DNA of 64,000 nt from Rhodopseudomonas palustris (GCF_003031265.1 NZ_CP019966.1:3534001-3598000), one strand, 5' to 3'; numbered from the stretch's first letter, positions 17,901-27,287 are shown. Numbers and translations: made by a program. Notes: generated by a model from the sequence alone, not told the origin.

Positions 17901-18667
17901 TGGAATGCCCGTTCTGCGTAGAGACCATCAAGGACGAGGCGATTGCCTGCAAGAACTGTTCGCGCGACCTCCGCTACGTCCGACCGACATTGCTGGAGAT
18001 CGAGGAGCTGGTCTCCGAACTTGACGATCTACAGCGCCAGCTCGATCGCGCCCGCGTAACGCTCGAACGATTGGCACATCCGCTGCGCTACTACGGCCTC
18101 CACACGTTCATCTACATGCTGCTGCCGGTCCTGCTGTTGGTCGGCGCGCATTGGATGGTGACCATCGTCCTCGACGTGTCTCCGGTGTGGCTGCGTATCG
18201 CCTCGGTGGCGATCCCCTTGCTGTTCGGACTTGCCACCTATCCGATCCATAAGGTCGGACTGCTTGGCGCCGCGCTGCTCGGCTTCTGCACCTCACTGGT
18301 CAGCGTGCTATCGATGCTGATGGTGACCGGACTGCACGACAACGTGCCGATCCTACCGACGGTGTGGGTGGAGTGGCGCGAAGTGATCGAATACGGCGCC
18401 AGCATCTTGCTCGCCTTCTTATCAGGACATATTCTCGGCCTCACGGTGTTCCGCGTGCTGCCGACGACCCTGGCGCAGACTGGCAAACCTAACGCCGCTG
18501 CGTTCCGCGTGGCACGGCTCCTCGGCCCACACGTCGGCGAAGATCAGCTGCGCCGCAGGGCGCGGATGATTCAGGATCTGCTGCAGACCGCCGGCCCCCT
18601 CGCTGGTGTGGTAGCCACCGGCGTCGGATCGCTCTACACCGGCCTGAAGGGCGTCATCGGCGGGTAG
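17900..18667 (+). CDS. Zinc-ribbon, coiled-coil membrane protein
   Basis: 255 residues. An N-terminal zinc ribbon (C3, C6, C17, C20; CPFC and CKNC) is followed by a coiled coil (LEIEELVSELDDLQRQLDRA) and then several hydrophobic segments between about residues 65 and 195 (FIYMLLPVLLLVGAHWMVTI, LGAALLGFCTSLVSVLSMLM). A soluble Arg-rich helical tail and a Gly-rich end (GVVATGVGSLYTGLKGVIGG) complete it. It is probably an inner-membrane protein with the ribbon in the cytoplasm. It is coupled to the mini-ribbon gene and closes the CHAT operon. No family was recognised. Confidence 0.72.
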   Translation: MECPFCVETIKDEAIACKNCSRDLRYVRPTLLEIEELVSELDDLQRQLDRARVTLERLAHPLRYYGLHTFIYMLLPVLLLVGAHWMVTIVLDVSPVWLRIASVAIPLLFGLATYPIHKVGLLGAALLGFCTSLVSVLSMLMVTGLHDNVPILPTVWVEWREVIEYGASILLAFLSGHILGLTVFRVLPTTLAQTGKPNAAAFRVARLLGPHVGEDQLRRRARMIQDLLQTAGPLAGVVATGVGSLYTGLKGVIGG

Positions 18668-18812
18668 CATCGCTTGGTCTTCGGAATGGGCTGAGGCGAA
18701 GCTCGCGCGATGAGCTGCATTCGCATTTGGCAATTCGCAGCATCGTCTTGCGCAAGCTTCGCAAACCACAGAAGATCACCACCAATCAGAAGCTTTGGGG
18801 GAAACCAGACGC

Positions 18813-19490
18813 ATGCAATACGACGATGTGGTCCGCGGCCGCCGCTCGATCCGCGGCTACAAGCCTGATCCCGTGCCGCGGGAATTGATAGAGGAAATCC
18901 TCGAACTGGCGATGCGGGCGCCCTCCTCGATGAACAGCCAGCCGTGGAATTTCACTGTGCTCACCGGCGAGCCGCTCGACCGCATTCGCGCCGGCAACAC
19001 CGAGCGCAATCTCGCCGGCGTGCCGCACAGCCGCGAATTCCGGATCGGACAGCCGTTCGCCGGCCCTCATCGCGAGCGGCAGGTCACCGTCGCCAAGCAG
19101 CTTTTCTCGGCGATGGGGATCGCGCGCGACGATCAGGCCAAACGGCAGGATTGGGTGCTGCGCGGCTTCCGCCAGTTCGATGCGCCGGTGTGCATCATCA
19201 TCACCTACGACCGCGTGCTGAGCGACAGCGACGACACCGCATTCGATTGCGGTGCAGTCACCAACGCACTGGTCAACGCGGCGTGGTCGCGCGGCTTAGG
19301 GGCGGTGATCAACAGCCAGGGCATCATGCAATCACCGGTGGTGCGCGAACATGCCGGCATCGCCGACGATCAGGTGATCATGAAGGCGATCGCGCTCGGC
19401 TGGCCGGACGACGAGTTCCCCGCCAACGCGGTGGTGTCGGAGCGCAAGCCGGTGCGCGACGCCGCGCGTTTCGTCGGCTTCGAAGGCTGA
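18813..19490 (+). CDS. Nitroreductase-family flavoprotein
   Basis: About 225 residues from ATG 18813 with a GGGGGAA site ten bases upstream. The FMN-binding opening RRSIRGYKPDPVPRELIEEI and RAPSSMNSQPWNF are classic for the NfsA/FrasE superfamily, as are GAVTNALVNAAWSRGLGAV and IMKAIALGWPDDEFPAN. It reduces nitroaromatics or quinones with NAD(P)H; the physiological substrate is unknown. It stands alone, 145 bases after the CHAT operon, in the same direction. Confidence 0.88.
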   Translation: MQYDDVVRGRRSIRGYKPDPVPRELIEEILELAMRAPSSMNSQPWNFTVLTGEPLDRIRAGNTERNLAGVPHSREFRIGQPFAGPHRERQVTVAKQLFSAMGIARDDQAKRQDWVLRGFRQFDAPVCIIITYDRVLSDSDDTAFDCGAVTNALVNAAWSRGLGAVINSQGIMQSPVVREHAGIADDQVIMKAIALGWPDDEFPANAVVSERKPVRDAARFVGFEG

Positions 19491-19554
19491 CAAGATGTGA
19501 CGTGACATCGCTCCGCGGCCCGGGGCCGCGGGGTGCGGCGTGTGTCAAGCAGCT

Positions 19555-19584
19555 TTGACAAACCCTCGCAATTCGGAGAGTAAT
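19555..19584 (+). promoter_or_regulatory. Putative sigma70 promoter of the hybrid kinase
   Basis: A perfect TTGACA (19555-19560), 18-base spacer, then AGTAAT (19579-19584). It lies about 110 bases upstream of the kinase start. A GC-rich hairpin (CCGCGGCC arms near 19513-19531) just upstream may end the nitroreductase transcript. Confidence 0.5.
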
Positions 19585-19694
19585 GCAAGCAGCCGCGCCC
19601 GAGCGGTCATCGCACGGGCCGGCCGCAACAACGCGGCCGCCCTTCCCGTCCTGTATCGCACAGTTCGTGTCACGCTCGCCGGTTGTCGATCCCG

Positions 19695-21755
19695 ATGCAG
19701 TCCCCCTCCAGTCCCGCGGTCAGCCAGAGCGAGGCGCGCTATCGTGCGCTGTTCGAAGCGATCGACGACGGCTTCTGCATCATTGAATTCTTCGACGGCC
19801 CGCACGGTCCGCTCAGCGACTATCGCCATATCGAAGCCAATGCCGGCTACGAGAAGCAGACCGGGATTCCCAACATCATCGGCCGTACCTTGCGCGATCT
19901 CGTGCCCGACGAGGCCGACGGATGGGCGGAACTGTATCGCAGCGTGCTGCTGACCGGCCGCCCGATCCATTTCGAGCGCGAGTTCATCGCGGTGAACCGC
20001 ATCATCGAAGTATCGGCGACGCGGATCGAGCCGCCCGAGCTGCGTCAGGTCTCGGTGCTGTTCCGCGATATCACCGCGCGCAAGCGCGCCGAGGCAGCGC
20101 TGCGCGACAGCGAGAAGCTGGCGCGCGAGAACGTGCAGCGGGTGCAGCTCGCGCTCGCCGCCGGCGCGATCATCGGCACCTGGCTGTGGGACCTGGCGAG
20201 CGACCGCTTCACCGTCGACGAAGCGTTTGCGCGCGCGTTCGGGCTCGATCCGGCACTCGGCCGCGACGGTCTCAGCCTGGCGCAGGTCGTCGCCACCGTG
20301 CATCCCGACGATCAGGCCGGCCTCGCGGCCGCGATCGAGGAAGCAGTCAAGCGCGGCGGGCCTTACGCGCATCAGTATCGGGTGCGCCGCGCCGACGGCA
20401 AGTACTACTGGCTCGAGGCCAACGGCCGCGTCGAGCACGGCCCCGACGGCACGCCGCTGAGCTTTCCCGGCGTGCTGATCGACGTCGACGACCGCCGCGC
20501 GCTGGTGGCCGAGCGCGACCGCGCCATCGCCGAGCTGCGCGCGCTGAACGAGACGCTCGAGCAGCGCGTCGCCGAAGCCCGCGCCGAGCTATTGCGCTCC
20601 GCCGAGCAGCTGCGCCAGTCGCAGAAGATGGAAGCCGTCGGCCAGCTCACCGGCGGGCTGGCGCACGACTTCAACAATCTGCTCGCCGGCATCTCCGGCA
20701 GTCTCGAACTGATGAGTTCGCGGATCCGCCAGGGCCGCATCGGCGAGATCGACAAATACGTGGTGGCGGCGCAAGGCGCGGTGAAGCGCGCCGCGTCACT
20801 GACCCACCGCCTGCTCGCCTTCGCACGCCGCCAGACGCTGACGCCGACCGCCGCCAACGTCAACCGGCTGGTCAGCGGCATGATCGACCTGATCCAGCGC
20901 ACCGTCGGCCCCGGCATCGACGTGCAGCATGTCGGCGCCGCCGGGCTGTGGAGCGTGCTGGTCGACGTGCCGCAGCTTGAAAGCGCGCTGCTCAATCTGT
21001 GTATCAACGCCCGCGACGCGATGCCCAGCGGCGGCAAGATCACGATCGAGACCGGCAACCGCTGGATCGACCGGGCGCAGTCGCGGCTGTACGATATCCC
21101 GCCCGGGCAATACGTCTCGCTGTGCGTCTCCGACACCGGCACCGGCATGACGCCGGACGTGATCGCCAAGGCGTTCGATCCGTTCTTCACCACCAAGCCG
21201 ATCGGCCAGGGCACCGGGCTCGGGCTGTCGATGATCTACGGCTTCGCGCAGCAATCCGGCGGCCAGGTGCGGATCTATTCCGAGGTCGGCCAGGGCACGA
21301 TGGTGTGCATCTATCTGCCGCGGCACCGCGGCGAGGCCGCCGAGGACGAACGCTTCCCCGACTCCACCGAGATCCCGTTCGCCCAGACCGGCGAGACCGT
21401 GATGGTGGTCGACGACGAACCCACGGTGCGAATGCTGGTCGCCGACGTGCTCGAAGACCTCGGCTACACCGCGCTGGAAGCTTCCGACAGCGTCGGCGGC
21501 CTGAAGCTGCTGCAATCCGACGCGCGGATCGACCTCTTGGTCACCGACGTCGGCCTGCCCGGCGGCATGAACGGCCGCCAGCTCGCAGACGCCGCCCGCC
21601 AGATCCGCCCCGGGCTCAACGTGCTGTTCATCACCGGCTTCGCCGAGAACGCGCTGCTCAACAACGGCCAGCTCGAACCCGGCATGGCGGTGCTGACCAA
21701 GCCGTTCGCGGTCGACACGCTGGCGGCGCGGATCCGCGAGCTGATCGGGAAGTAG
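19695..21755 (+). CDS. PAS-PAS hybrid sensor histidine kinase with C-terminal receiver
   Basis: About 686 residues from ATG 19695; a TTG four codons upstream is possible. Two PAS/PAC units span roughly 10-130 and 140-275 (RHIEANAGYEKQTGIPNIIG; YRVRRADGKYYWLEANGRV), then a coiled coil. HisKA carries the phospho-acceptor His324 in GLAHDFNNLLAGI. The ATPase has LLNLCINARDAMPSGG, VSDTGTGM and GQGTGLGLSM. A receiver domain ends the protein with Asp618 in LLVTDVGLPGG. No membrane segment is seen, so it is probably a cytosolic sensor. No response regulator gene is adjacent. Confidence 0.9.
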   Translation: MQSPSSPAVSQSEARYRALFEAIDDGFCIIEFFDGPHGPLSDYRHIEANAGYEKQTGIPNIIGRTLRDLVPDEADGWAELYRSVLLTGRPIHFEREFIAVNRIIEVSATRIEPPELRQVSVLFRDITARKRAEAALRDSEKLARENVQRVQLALAAGAIIGTWLWDLASDRFTVDEAFARAFGLDPALGRDGLSLAQVVATVHPDDQAGLAAAIEEAVKRGGPYAHQYRVRRADGKYYWLEANGRVEHGPDGTPLSFPGVLIDVDDRRALVAERDRAIAELRALNETLEQRVAEARAELLRSAEQLRQSQKMEAVGQLTGGLAHDFNNLLAGISGSLELMSSRIRQGRIGEIDKYVVAAQGAVKRAASLTHRLLAFARRQTLTPTAANVNRLVSGMIDLIQRTVGPGIDVQHVGAAGLWSVLVDVPQLESALLNLCINARDAMPSGGKITIETGNRWIDRAQSRLYDIPPGQYVSLCVSDTGTGMTPDVIAKAFDPFFTTKPIGQGTGLGLSMIYGFAQQSGGQVRIYSEVGQGTMVCIYLPRHRGEAAEDERFPDSTEIPFAQTGETVMVVDDEPTVRMLVADVLEDLGYTALEASDSVGGLKLLQSDARIDLLVTDVGLPGGMNGRQLADAARQIRPGLNVLFITGFAENALLNNGQLEPGMAVLTKPFAVDTLAARIRELIGK

Positions 21756-21778
21756 CAAGGTCGTGCAAACACGCCGAG

Positions 21779-21872
21779 TAGCCCGGATGCAGCGGCGCGA
21801 AATCCGGGGACCGAACCCGTGGGAAGTCCGATCCCCGCATATCGCTGTGCTGACGCGGGCTGCAGCGGGCTA
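21779..21872. repeat. Inverted repeat, family B second copy
   Basis: GTAGCCCGGATGCAGCGGCG at the left end and a GGGCTGCAGCGGGCTAC-like right end bracket a central GATCCCC/GGGGACC pair. It resembles the copy at 12312-12356. It fills the gap between the convergent kinase and binding-protein genes and could act as a bidirectional transcript end. Confidence 0.55.
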
Positions 21873-21883
21873 CAGCGCGGACA

Positions 21884-23092
21884 TCAGGTACCGCGCAGCA
21901 TTTCGCTGACCACCACCCAGTCGTTGCCGTTGAATTCGAGCAGGTAGCCGTCCTTGATCGGGCGGAAGTCGGTCGGCGACGTGTTCAGGGTGATGCCGGG
22001 CAGCAGCAGCGACAGCGGCACGTTCTTCATATTCGCCGCCTGCCGCATGATGTTGTCGCGGGACAGATCGTTGCCGCACTGCTTCAGCAGCGCCACCAGC
22101 GCCTCGCCCACCGTGTAGCCGTACACCATGCCGATGTTGTTCGGGTCGAGGCCCGGCAACCGCGCCTTCATGAACGCGATATAGGCGCTCATCGCCTTGT
22201 CGTCCTTCGGCTCGGCCACATAGGGCTTCAGCGAGCCGAGCGACAGAACGCCCTTGCCGGCGTCGACGCCGGCCGGGTCCATCACGGTCGCCTTGTTGGC
22301 GCAGCCGCTGGCGAGGAAGCGGATCGGCCGCCAGCCGATCTCGTGCGCCTTGCGCAGCGCCTGGGCGCAGGCGCGCGGCGTGACGCTATAGATCATGAAC
22401 ACGTCGGCCTTGGTGTTGGCGAGTGTCAGCACCTGGGAGTCGACGGTGGGATCGGAGACCTCGAAACTCGACGCCAGCGCGATCGCCTTGTCGGCGTCGG
22501 GGCCGAGGGCATCCTTGACGCCGCGCATGAAGTCTTTGCCGGCGTCGTCGTTCTGATACAGCACCGCGAACCGCGCGTTCGGGTTCTTGGCGCGCGCATA
22601 GGCGACTTCGATCTTGGCCTCGCTCATGTAGTTCGGCGCCCACGGCAGCGCCATCGACCACGGCATGTTGGCGGGGTCGTTCCACTTCGACGCCGAGCTG
22701 ATCAGGAAGATCTGCGGCACCTTGTTGGTGTTGAGATATTTGGCGATCGCCGAGCTCGGCGCGGTGCCCATGGTGGCGGCGATGAACGCGACGCCGTCGC
22801 CTTCGACCAGCCGGCGTGTCGCCTCCATGGTCTTCGGCGGCGAGAAGCCGTCGTCGAGCGAGATCATCGTGATCTTGCGGCCGTTCACGCCGCCCTGCTC
22901 GTTGACCTGGTCGAGATAGGCGGCGATCGCCTTGCCGGTCGAGCTCAGCGCCGAGGCCGGGCCGCTATACGGCATGGTGTTGCCGATCTTGATCTCGGTG
23001 GCGGTGACGCCGGGCGCGTTCTGTTGCGCCTGCGCCGTGGTGGCGAGCGCCGCCGCGACGGCAGCGCCGAGCCAGAGCCGAAGACTCCTCAT
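21884..23092 (-). CDS. ABC transporter periplasmic binding protein (branched-chain amino acid type)
   Basis: 402 residues with a signal peptide (MRSLRLWLGAAVAAALATTA, then QAQQ). The mature part is a type I periplasmic binding protein of the Leu/Ile/Val (Peripla_BP_6) family: ATEIKIGNTMPYSGPASALS, NEQGGVNGRKITMISLDDGF, VLYQNDDAGKDFMRGVKDAL. In this bacterial group such proteins often bind aromatic or dicarboxylic acids, so the ligand is open. No permease or ATPase gene lies nearby, so it is an orphan here. Confidence 0.87.
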   Translation of the reverse strand: MRSLRLWLGAAVAAALATTAQAQQNAPGVTATEIKIGNTMPYSGPASALSSTGKAIAAYLDQVNEQGGVNGRKITMISLDDGFSPPKTMEATRRLVEGDGVAFIAATMGTAPSSAIAKYLNTNKVPQIFLISSASKWNDPANMPWSMALPWAPNYMSEAKIEVAYARAKNPNARFAVLYQNDDAGKDFMRGVKDALGPDADKAIALASSFEVSDPTVDSQVLTLANTKADVFMIYSVTPRACAQALRKAHEIGWRPIRFLASGCANKATVMDPAGVDAGKGVLSLGSLKPYVAEPKDDKAMSAYIAFMKARLPGLDPNNIGMVYGYTVGEALVALLKQCGNDLSRDNIMRQAANMKNVPLSLLLPGITLNTSPTDFRPIKDGYLLEFNGNDWVVVSEMLRGT

Positions 23093-23196
23093 TTGTTCTC
23101 TCCCTGTTGTTTGTTGCGATGCGGTGATCGCTTTTGTTTTCAGGGAGGATGGGAAACCGGAACTAACCGGGTCTTGCGCGCAGCCGCTGTATCATC

Positions 23197-23616
23197 TTAC
23201 TCGCCGATGATCTTGATCAGCACCCGCTTGCGGCGGCCGCCGTCGAATTCGCCGTAGAAAATCTGTTCCCAGGTGCCGAAATCGAGCCGGCCTTCGGTGA
23301 TCGCCACCACCACTTCGCGGCCCATCACCTGCCGCTTCATATGCGCGTCGGCGTTGTCTTCGCCGGTCCGGTTGTGGCGATAGGACGACACCGGCTCGTG
23401 CGGCGCGAGCTGTTCGAGCCACTTCTCGTAATCGGCGTGCAGGCCGCTCTCGTCGTCGTTGATGAACACCGACGCGGTGATGTGCATGGCATTGACCAGC
23501 ACCAGCCCCTCGCGCACGCCGCTGTCGCGGAGCGCCTGCTCGACCTCACCGGTGATGTTGATGAACGCCCGCCGCCCCGGGGTCTGAAACCACAGCTCCT
23601 TGCGATACGACTTCAT
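23197..23616 (-). CDS. YjbQ/UPF0047 family protein
   Basis: 139 residues, the full length for UPF0047. Conserved stretches: [54 protein letters not shown], and [13 protein letters not shown] near the end. His residues in these motifs form the conserved metal-binding pocket. E. coli YjbQ has weak thiamine-phosphate synthase activity; the real role is unsettled. It is transcribed alone from ATG 23616. Confidence 0.9.
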   Translation of the reverse strand: MKSYRKELWFQTPGRRAFINITGEVEQALRDSGVREGLVLVNAMHITASVFINDDESGLHADYEKWLEQLAPHEPVSSYRHNRTGEDNADAHMKRQVMGREVVVAITEGRLDFGTWEQIFYGEFDGGRRKRVLIKIIGE

Positions 23617-23685
23617 CGCGCGGTTCTCCTTTTGCGTGTGATCGGTTGCGGCGAACCATGCGGCGGCCGCGGCGCAGCATCAAGC

Positions 23686-25656
23686 CTAGGCGAGCTGCCG
23701 CTCGCTGCGCCGCTCCTCGTCGAGCCCGGCGAGCCACGCCACTGCGTCGGCGGCGCGCATCGGGCGGCCGTACAGCCAGCCCTGGCCGTAGGAGCAGCCG
23801 AGCATCCGCAGCGTCTCGGCCTCGCCCTGGCTTTCGACGCCCTCGGCGATGATGCGGTGGCCGAGCGGCCGCGCCACCGCGGTGATCGCGGCGATCAGTT
23901 GCTGGTTCTGGCGGTTGGCGCTAACGCCGTGCACGAACGAGCGGTCAATCTTGATGGTGTCGAGCGCCACGCTCATCAAATTCGAGATCGACGAGTGTCC
24001 GACGCCGAAATCGTCGATCGCCAGCCCGAAGCCGTAATGCTCGATGCGCTGCAATTCGCGGGCGCACTGCTTGGGATCGAACAGCGCTTCTTCGGTGATC
24101 TCGATTTCGATCCGGCGCGGATCGATGCCGTGGCGCTGCGTCAGATCCATCAGGATCTTGGCCGGCGAGTGCAGCGTCAGCTCGCGCGGCGAGACGTTGA
24201 CCGCGACATTGACCGGCGGCGCGCCGCTGGCGTCGAGCGCGCGCAGGAAGTCGCACGCCGCATCGCCGATGAACGACAGCAGTCGCGCCGAGAGCTGCAG
24301 CCGGATCGCGGCGTGAATGATGTCCGGCGGCGGGATCAGCCCGGCGGTCGGATGGCGCCAGCGCAGCAGCGCCTCGAACCCGACCACCTGCCCGGTGGCG
24401 AGCACCACCTGCGGCTGGAATTCGAGATGCAGTTCGCCGCGCGCCAGCGCGCCCGGCAGATCGCCGTCGATGCAGCGCTGCAGCAGAAACTCCTCCTGCA
24501 TCCGCGCGTCGAACAGCCGGATGCAGGCGCGGCCGTCGTCCTTGGCGCGATACAGCGCCGCGTCGGCGCGGGAGAATACGTCCTCGACATCGATCGGGCC
24601 GCCCGGATGCGCCGCGATGCCGATCGAGCAACTGATCGCCAACGGCTGGCCGGCGACCCGCAGCGGCCGCGTCAGCGCGCCGCTCAGCCGCCGCGCCAAC
24701 GCCAGTGCCCGCGCGGCAACGTCGTCGCCCTGCAGCACCACGATGAATTCGTCGCCGCCGAGCCGCACCGGCAGATCGTGCGGCCCGCAGGATGAGCGCA
24801 ACAGCTCAGCCACTGCGGCGATCACGCGGTCGCCGGCGTCGTGGCCGCGGGTGTCGTTGATGGTCTTGAAGTTGTCGACGTCGAACAGCACGAAGGCGAC
24901 GCCCTGCCCGGAGCGACACGCGGCCGCCGCGGCGTCGCGGAAGTGACTGCGGTTGGCCAGCCCGGTGAGCGGATCGGCCCGCGCGATCTGCTCCAGCGCG
25001 CGGTTCGAACTCAGCACTTCATTGTTGGCGCTCGCCAGCGAATTGGCGAGGTCGGTCGCCTCCAGCGCAGTCATCTGGCTGGCGGTGAACTCCCGCTCGC
25101 CGCCGATCGCGGCGCGGAATAGCATGAAGGTGAGGAACACCCCGTCGAACAGGATGATGTAGTCGGAACTGTTGCCCGACATCATGATCCGGAACAGCGT
25201 CGCCGCCATCACCGGCGTCGCAAAAGCGAGTGCGACGGGGGAATAGGCCGCGCCCTGAATGATCGCGCCGGTGGTGGCGCCGATCATGATGAAGGTGACG
25301 TAGTCGATGCCTTGATACGCGGTGAACAGGCCGACCGCGGCCGGCACGAAGCCCCACAACAAACCGCTGGCGAGCGCCAGCAGCGTCAAATGGCGCAGCA
25401 CCTGATACGGCGCGGTCTCGACCGCCCCGCCCGTTGCCAATCGCGACACCCACCAGGCACGAAACAGCGCCAGCGAGATCGCGACGCCGAGCCACCACAG
25501 GATCGGCGTCTCGCCGTTCTCGCGATACAGCAGCGCGGCCAGCGACAGTGCGATCGCGATGTTGGAGATCAAGGTGAGCCGGACATTGCGCAGCGCCGTG
25601 CGGGCCTGGGCCTTGGCGAGAGCGATCGCCTTGAAGCTGCTGTCGGCACGGGTCAT
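23686..25656 (-). CDS. Membrane GGDEF-EAL protein (cyclic-di-GMP synthesis and breakdown)
   Basis: 656 residues from ATG 25656. About six hydrophobic helices fill residues 25-190, then a short coiled coil. The GGDEF domain has intact RLGGDEF near residue 297; the RxxD product-inhibition site normally upstream is replaced by GPHD. The EAL domain carries FEALLRW (~425), NVSPREL, IEITEEAL, IDDFGVGHSS, DTIKIDRSFV and AEGVES, so catalysis looks possible. It can in principle make and degrade cyclic-di-GMP; net output cannot be told. It is transcribed alone. Confidence 0.9.
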   Translation of the reverse strand: MTRADSSFKAIALAKAQARTALRNVRLTLISNIAIALSLAALLYRENGETPILWWLGVAISLALFRAWWVSRLATGGAVETAPYQVLRHLTLLALASGLLWGFVPAAVGLFTAYQGIDYVTFIMIGATTGAIIQGAAYSPVALAFATPVMAATLFRIMMSGNSSDYIILFDGVFLTFMLFRAAIGGEREFTASQMTALEATDLANSLASANNEVLSSNRALEQIARADPLTGLANRSHFRDAAAAACRSGQGVAFVLFDVDNFKTINDTRGHDAGDRVIAAVAELLRSSCGPHDLPVRLGGDEFIVVLQGDDVAARALALARRLSGALTRPLRVAGQPLAISCSIGIAAHPGGPIDVEDVFSRADAALYRAKDDGRACIRLFDARMQEEFLLQRCIDGDLPGALARGELHLEFQPQVVLATGQVVGFEALLRWRHPTAGLIPPPDIIHAAIRLQLSARLLSFIGDAACDFLRALDASGAPPVNVAVNVSPRELTLHSPAKILMDLTQRHGIDPRRIEIEITEEALFDPKQCARELQRIEHYGFGLAIDDFGVGHSSISNLMSVALDTIKIDRSFVHGVSANRQNQQLIAAITAVARPLGHRIIAEGVESQGEAETLRMLGCSYGQGWLYGRPMRAADAVAWLAGLDEERRSERQLA

Positions 25657-25931
25657 GCGGCAAACTATCGGTGATGGGAAATGCGGCTGATCTTCACGCC
25701 AGCTAATCAACCAGCGGCTTTTTAACATTGGCTTTGCACGCAGCGGTAAAATGACCGCGCCGTGACAATCCGAACCGATTGGTTTCCGGTTTGGAAAGAT
25801 CAACCAGCCAAAGCAACCGCGGACGTCGGCATTCGGCCTTCGCGTGCACTAAGCGGCCAGCCCCCCGCCTCTCGACGCTCGAATGCGACTAATACGCAGA
25901 TTTCAATGGTGGCTTAGCTACCTGGAACTCG

Positions 25932-25954
25932 CCGCAACTGCGAACAAGTTGCGG
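25932..25954 (-). terminator. Hairpin directly after rarA
   Basis: An 8-bp perfect stem (CCGCAACT 25932-25939; complement 25947-25954) with a 7-nt loop starts one base after the rarA stop. No T run follows, so termination is uncertain. The remaining gap 25657-25931 has no gene that I can support. Confidence 0.4.
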
Positions 25955-25955
25955 A

Positions 25956-27287
25956 CTAACTGCCCTTGGCGGCGCGCAGCTTGGCCCAATAGTCCAGCCG
26001 CTTGCGGATCTCGCGTTCGAAGCCGCGGTCGGGCGGATCGTAGAAGGTCTGGCGGCCGAGCGTTTCCGGGAAGTAGTCCTGGCCGGAGAAACCTTCCGGG
26101 GTGTCGTGGTCGTACTGATAGCCCGAGCCGTAGCCCTCGTTCTTCATCAGTCCGGTCGGGGCATTGAGAATGTGCTTGGGCGGCAGCAGCGAGCCGGCCT
26201 GCTTGGCGAGCCGCATCGCCGACTTGTAGGCAGTGTAGGCCGCATTCGATTTCGGCGCGGTGGCGACGTAGATCACCGCCTGCGCGATCGCCAGCTCGCC
26301 CTCGGGGCTGCCGAGGAAATCGTAAGCGTCCTTGGCGGCGTTAGCGATCACCAGCGCCTGCGGATCGGCCATCCCGACGTCTTCGACCGCCATCCGCACC
26401 ACCCGCCGCGCCAGGAACAGCGGGTCCTCGCCGGCGTCGAGCATCCGGCACAGATAGTACAGTGCTGCGTCCGGATCGGAACCGCGCACCGACTTGTGCA
26501 GCGCCGAGATCAGATTGTAGTGGCCGTCGGCGCTCTTGTCGTAGATCGGCGCGCGGCGCTGCAGGATCTCCTGAAGCTGCGCGGCATTGAACACTTCGCC
26601 CTCGCGGGCCGAGCGCCAGACCTCCTCGGCCAACGTCAGCGAGGCGCGGCCATCGCCGTCTGCCATCCGCGCCAGCACCGCCCGCGCCTCGTCGTCGAGC
26701 GGCAGCTTGCGGCCCTCGGCGGCTTCCGCCTTGGCAAAGAGTTGCTCGATTGCGGCCGCATCGAGCGGCTTGAAGATCAGAACGCGCGCGCGCGACAACA
26801 GCGCCGCGTTGAGTTCGAACGACGGGTTCTCGGTGGTGGCGCCGACCATCACCACGGTGCCGTCTTCCATCACCGGCAGAAACGAGTCCTGCTGCGCCTT
26901 GTTGAAGCGGTGCACCTCGTCGACGAACAGCAGCGTGCCTTTGCCCATCTCGCGGCGGGCGCGCGCGGCATCGAACACCTTCTTCAGATCGGCGACGCCG
27001 GAGAACACCGCGGAGATCTGTTCGAACTGCAGCTCGGTGGCGTCGGCGAGCAGCCGCGCCACGGTGGTCTTGCCGGTGCCGGGTGGGCCCCAGAACACCA
27101 GCGAGCCGAGTGTGCGGGTCTGCAGCATCCGCGTCAGCGCGCCGTCCGGGCCGAGGATGTGATCCTGGCCGACCACGTCGGCGAGCGAGCGCGGCCGCAG
27201 CCGATCCGGCAACGGACGCGGCGCCTCCCGCTCCAGCCCGGCGGCGGCGAACAGGTTCTCGGATTGCTGCGGGCGCTTGGGGCTCAT
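25956..27287 (-). CDS. rarA: Replication-associated recombination protein A (RarA/MgsA AAA ATPase)
   Basis: 443 residues from ATG 27287. A clamp-loader-like AAA+ ATPase acting at stalled replication forks. Walker A WGPPGTGKTT at about residues 65-74, Walker B LLFVDEVHRFNKAQQD, sensor GATTENPSFELNAALLSRA. The C-terminal oligomerisation region includes ALHKSVRGSDPDAALYYLCR and PPKHILNAPTGLMK. The frame stays open upstream to 27434 only because it reads through a palindromic repeat, so the internal ATG is preferred. Confident by family. Confidence 0.93.
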   Translation of the reverse strand: MSPKRPQQSENLFAAAGLEREAPRPLPDRLRPRSLADVVGQDHILGPDGALTRMLQTRTLGSLVFWGPPGTGKTTVARLLADATELQFEQISAVFSGVADLKKVFDAARARREMGKGTLLFVDEVHRFNKAQQDSFLPVMEDGTVVMVGATTENPSFELNAALLSRARVLIFKPLDAAAIEQLFAKAEAAEGRKLPLDDEARAVLARMADGDGRASLTLAEEVWRSAREGEVFNAAQLQEILQRRAPIYDKSADGHYNLISALHKSVRGSDPDAALYYLCRMLDAGEDPLFLARRVVRMAVEDVGMADPQALVIANAAKDAYDFLGSPEGELAIAQAVIYVATAPKSNAAYTAYKSAMRLAKQAGSLLPPKHILNAPTGLMKNEGYGSGYQYDHDTPEGFSGQDYFPETLGRQTFYDPPDRGFEREIRKRLDYWAKLRAAKGS

